A model generated the notes under the pieces. That model saw only the letters and a list, made by a program, of their open reading frames with translations. It did not search any database and had not been told where the DNA came from. From DASRJX01 sp035649235 (lineage in GTDB: Bacteria; Acidobacteriota; Polarisedimenticolia; Gp22-AA2): a stretch of 31,384 nt of DNA. Where the stretch lies: contig DASRJX010000088.1 in assembly GCA_035649235.1 (NCBI GenBank), positions 1-31,384 on the forward strand, given 5' to 3'. This document shows, piece by piece, positions 29,676-31,384 of the stretch (the first letter of the stretch is position 1; each line of letters begins with the position of its first letter). Made by a program: the position numbers and the translations under genes.

Positions 29676-31384
29676 TCACCTCGAGGCGCCGCCGGGTGAG
29701 TGCGTCGCGAGACGCGGCAGGGTGAAGCCGGCGAGGCCGCGGTTCGTCAGGGCCAGGGAGGCCACCCGGTCACGCCGGTCGCGCACCAAGCGGACGAGGC
29801 CGAAATCGCTCTCGTAGAGATCGGGCGCGAGTGCCACGAGCCCGCCCTCGTCGCCGGTCGGGAGGCGCAGGACGAGGGCGCCGTCCTTGACGGCGACGGT
29901 CAGCGTGGCTCCCAGCTCCGGACTGCCGTAGCCACCCGCCGCGTCCCTGGAAACGGCGGGAGGCGCCGTCGCGCCCTGGCCGCCGGCGCGCACGAAGGGC
30001 TCGGGGCGCGGGCCGAGCGAACGGGACGCCAGCTGCATCTTCGAGCCGTCCGGCTCGAACGCCACGCGGATGTGGCCGTCCGCGGTCGCGAACCTCGGGC
30101 CCGTGCCAGGGGCCGGGGCCCCGCCCGGCTCCGGCAGGAGGTCCTTCGGGGACCCGATGCCGCTCAACCGCAATCCAGGCGACAGCGGCGCCAGGCGCGC
30201 CACCTCCCCCAGGTGCTCGTTCACGTAGACGCCGGCGAGCCGGGCGCTCCTTTCGACGGCGCCCGCTTCACCGGACGCCCCTCCCTGAGCCATGGAGGCG
30301 GCCGGCCCGCCCGCCACCCCCAGCGCATCGAGCGCCGCGTCCGCCGCCGCGAGCGAAAGGGCCGTCGTGTCGGCGGTGTCGACGTTGCACAGGGTGACAA
30401 CCGAAAGGCGCAGGGCGGGGAAGCGCATCAGCATCGCCCGATACCCGGCCCAGGCCCCGCCGTGCGAGACCAGGCGCTGCCCGCGGTGCTCCTCGAGCAC
30501 CAGTCCCAGGCCGTAGTCCAGCGGCGTGCCGTCGAGGAGGCGTCCCTGACCTTCGAGCATGTCGATGAGTCTGCGGCCGCCCACCGTCCCGCTCTCGAAG
30601 TTCCCCGCCCAGTGGAACAGATCGGAGACCGAAGACTGCGCCGAGCCGTCCCCCGCCTGCTCCCAGTTCGACATCGCCACCATGAAGCCTCCCCCCTCCC
30701 GCGGGGCGTAGCCCGTGGCGCGTCCCGGCACCACCTGCGTGTGATCGTCGAGGAACTCGGTGTGCGCCATCCCGAGCGGCCGGAACAGGCGCTCGCGGGC
30801 GAACTCCCGCAGCGTCCGGCCGGAGACCCGCTCCACGACGACCGAGGCCAGGAAGAAGCCCGTGTTGCTGTAGCGGTACTCCGCCCCGGGCTTGAAGTTG
30901 AGCGCCCGCTGGCGCGCCAGGATGGCTAGGGCGTCGGCGTTGGTCGTGACGTCCTCCTCGCGCTTGCCGGCCAGAGACAGGAGGTCGGTGTAGTCGCGCA
31001 GCCCGCTGGTGTGGGTCAGGAGGTGTCGCAGGGTGATGACCGTGCCGTAGTCCGGGATCTCGGGCACCGACTTCCGTACATCGTCGTCGAGGGACAGTTT
31101 GCCGTCGAGCGCGAGAAGCCCGATCGCCGCGGCCGTGATCTGCTTCGAGGTCGAGCCGAGGTCGAAAACCGTCTCGGGCGTGATCGGCACGGCGTGCTCC
31201 AGGCTCGCGAGCCCGTGCCCCCTGGCGTAGAGGATCGTGCCCGCCGACAAGACGCCGACGGCGCAGCCGGGGGAGCCCGGCTCGTCGTAGGACGCGAAGG
31301 CGGCGTCGATGCGGTGCGCGTCGATCGCGGGCGGCGCCGCCACCGCCAGGTGCAGCGACAGGGCCAATCCGGAAGCGGCGGAGG
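29676..31384 (-). CDS. Serine hydrolase, class C beta-lactamase / penicillin-binding protein fold, 5' truncated
   Basis: At least 568 residues of a serine beta-lactamase-like hydrolase, cut by the window's right end. The frame is open to the last base, and the visible N-terminus (ALSLHLAVAAPPA) looks like the end of a signal peptide, so it is probably exported. Catalytic motifs are the S-x-x-K in GSTSKQI, the tyrosine motif YSN in YRYSNTGF, and the HGG in VSHGGAWAG, all correctly ordered. A beta-rich region of about 200 residues follows the catalytic domain. The substrate may be D-amino-acid peptides or esters; beta-lactamase activity is not implied. The stop is at 29676, 55 bases upstream of the small hypothetical gene. 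Confidence 0.92.
   Translation of the reverse strand, partial: SAASGLALSLHLAVAAPPAIDAHRIDAAFASYDEPGSPGCAVGVLSAGTILYARGHGLASLEHAVPITPETVFDLGSTSKQITAAAIGLLALDGKLSLDDDVRKSVPEIPDYGTVITLRHLLTHTSGLRDYTDLLSLAGKREEDVTTNADALAILARQRALNFKPGAEYRYSNTGFFLASVVVERVSGRTLREFARERLFRPLGMAHTEFLDDHTQVVPGRATGYAPREGGGFMVAMSNWEQAGDGSAQSSVSDLFHWAGNFESGTVGGRRLIDMLEGQGRLLDGTPLDYGLGLVLEEHRGQRLVSHGGAWAGYRAMLMRFPALRLSVVTLCNVDTADTTALSLAAADAALDALGVAGGPAASMAQGGASGEAGAVERSARLAGVYVNEHLGEVARLAPLSPGLRLSGIGSPKDLLPEPGGAPAPGTGPRFATADGHIRVAFEPDGSKMQLASRSLGPRPEPFVRAGGQGATAPPAVSRDAAGGYGSPELGATLTVAVKDGALVLRLPTGDEGGLVALAPDLYESDFGLVRLVRDRRDRVASLALTNRGLAGFTLPRLATHSPGGASR

Overview
This window reads as ordinary chromosomal DNA from a GC-rich, Gram-negative, aerobic soil or sediment bacterium, most likely an Acidobacteriota member. 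That assignment is an inference. It rests on a GWxTD-domain protein, an MglB/MglA polarity pair, a single-cytochrome succinate dehydrogenase (sdhC-sdhA-sdhB), two sigma-54 activator proteins, an OmpA/TSP3 protein and DUF4136 proteins. No rRNA, tRNA, CRISPR array, prophage or transposase gene is visible. Both ends cut through genes: a histone-deacetylase-family enzyme on the left and a serine hydrolase on the right.

Layout. Bases 1-2436 hold the deacetylase (+) converging on a two-gene unit (-): an ornithine cyclodeaminase-family enzyme, then an alpha/beta hydrolase. Bases 2527-4001 hold a sigma-54 activator whose receiver domain has lost its phosphoacceptor Asp. It is preceded by a textbook sigma-54 promoter overlapping a sigma-70-like one. 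Bases 4105-5770 are a yvcK operon with a signal-peptidase-like partner. Bases 5799-10794 are sdhC-sdhA-sdhB followed by a GWxTD protein. Bases 10843-12732 hold an unknown small gene behind a near-consensus promoter, an intergenic region with a 27-bp near-perfect inverted repeat, and an exported cyclophilin-like protein with a degenerate active site.

Bases 12811-18580 hold a zinc-ribbon protein converging on a five-gene operon: sigma-54-type AAA+ protein with altered Walker B, DksA/TraR protein, LapA-LapB-like fusion, gpmI and comF. Bases 18589-20855 are the conserved rplU-rpmA-obgE-rsfS ribosome cluster with a clear promoter. Bases 20912-23780 are an envelope unit: mscL with a zinc ribbon, a DUF481 outer-membrane protein and an OmpA/TSP3 protein. 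Bases 23909-27096 (+) hold a PMT-type glycosyltransferase with C-terminal TPRs and two tandem DUF4136 proteins. Bases 27101-28694 (-) hold a YkgJ-like cysteine cluster protein, mglB and mglA. Bases 28831-31384 hold a single-domain response regulator, a small unknown protein and the serine hydrolase.

The genes are mostly housekeeping and envelope functions. The unusual content is regulatory: two sigma-54-family activators each altered at a key residue, an architecture that may merge LapA and LapB with a glycolytic enzyme immediately downstream, and a structured 155-bp inverted-repeat element without a coding explanation. Several promoters match the sigma-70 consensus well, so start codons could be chosen against transcription starts. 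All functional statements come from motif recognition by eye; no database search was run.
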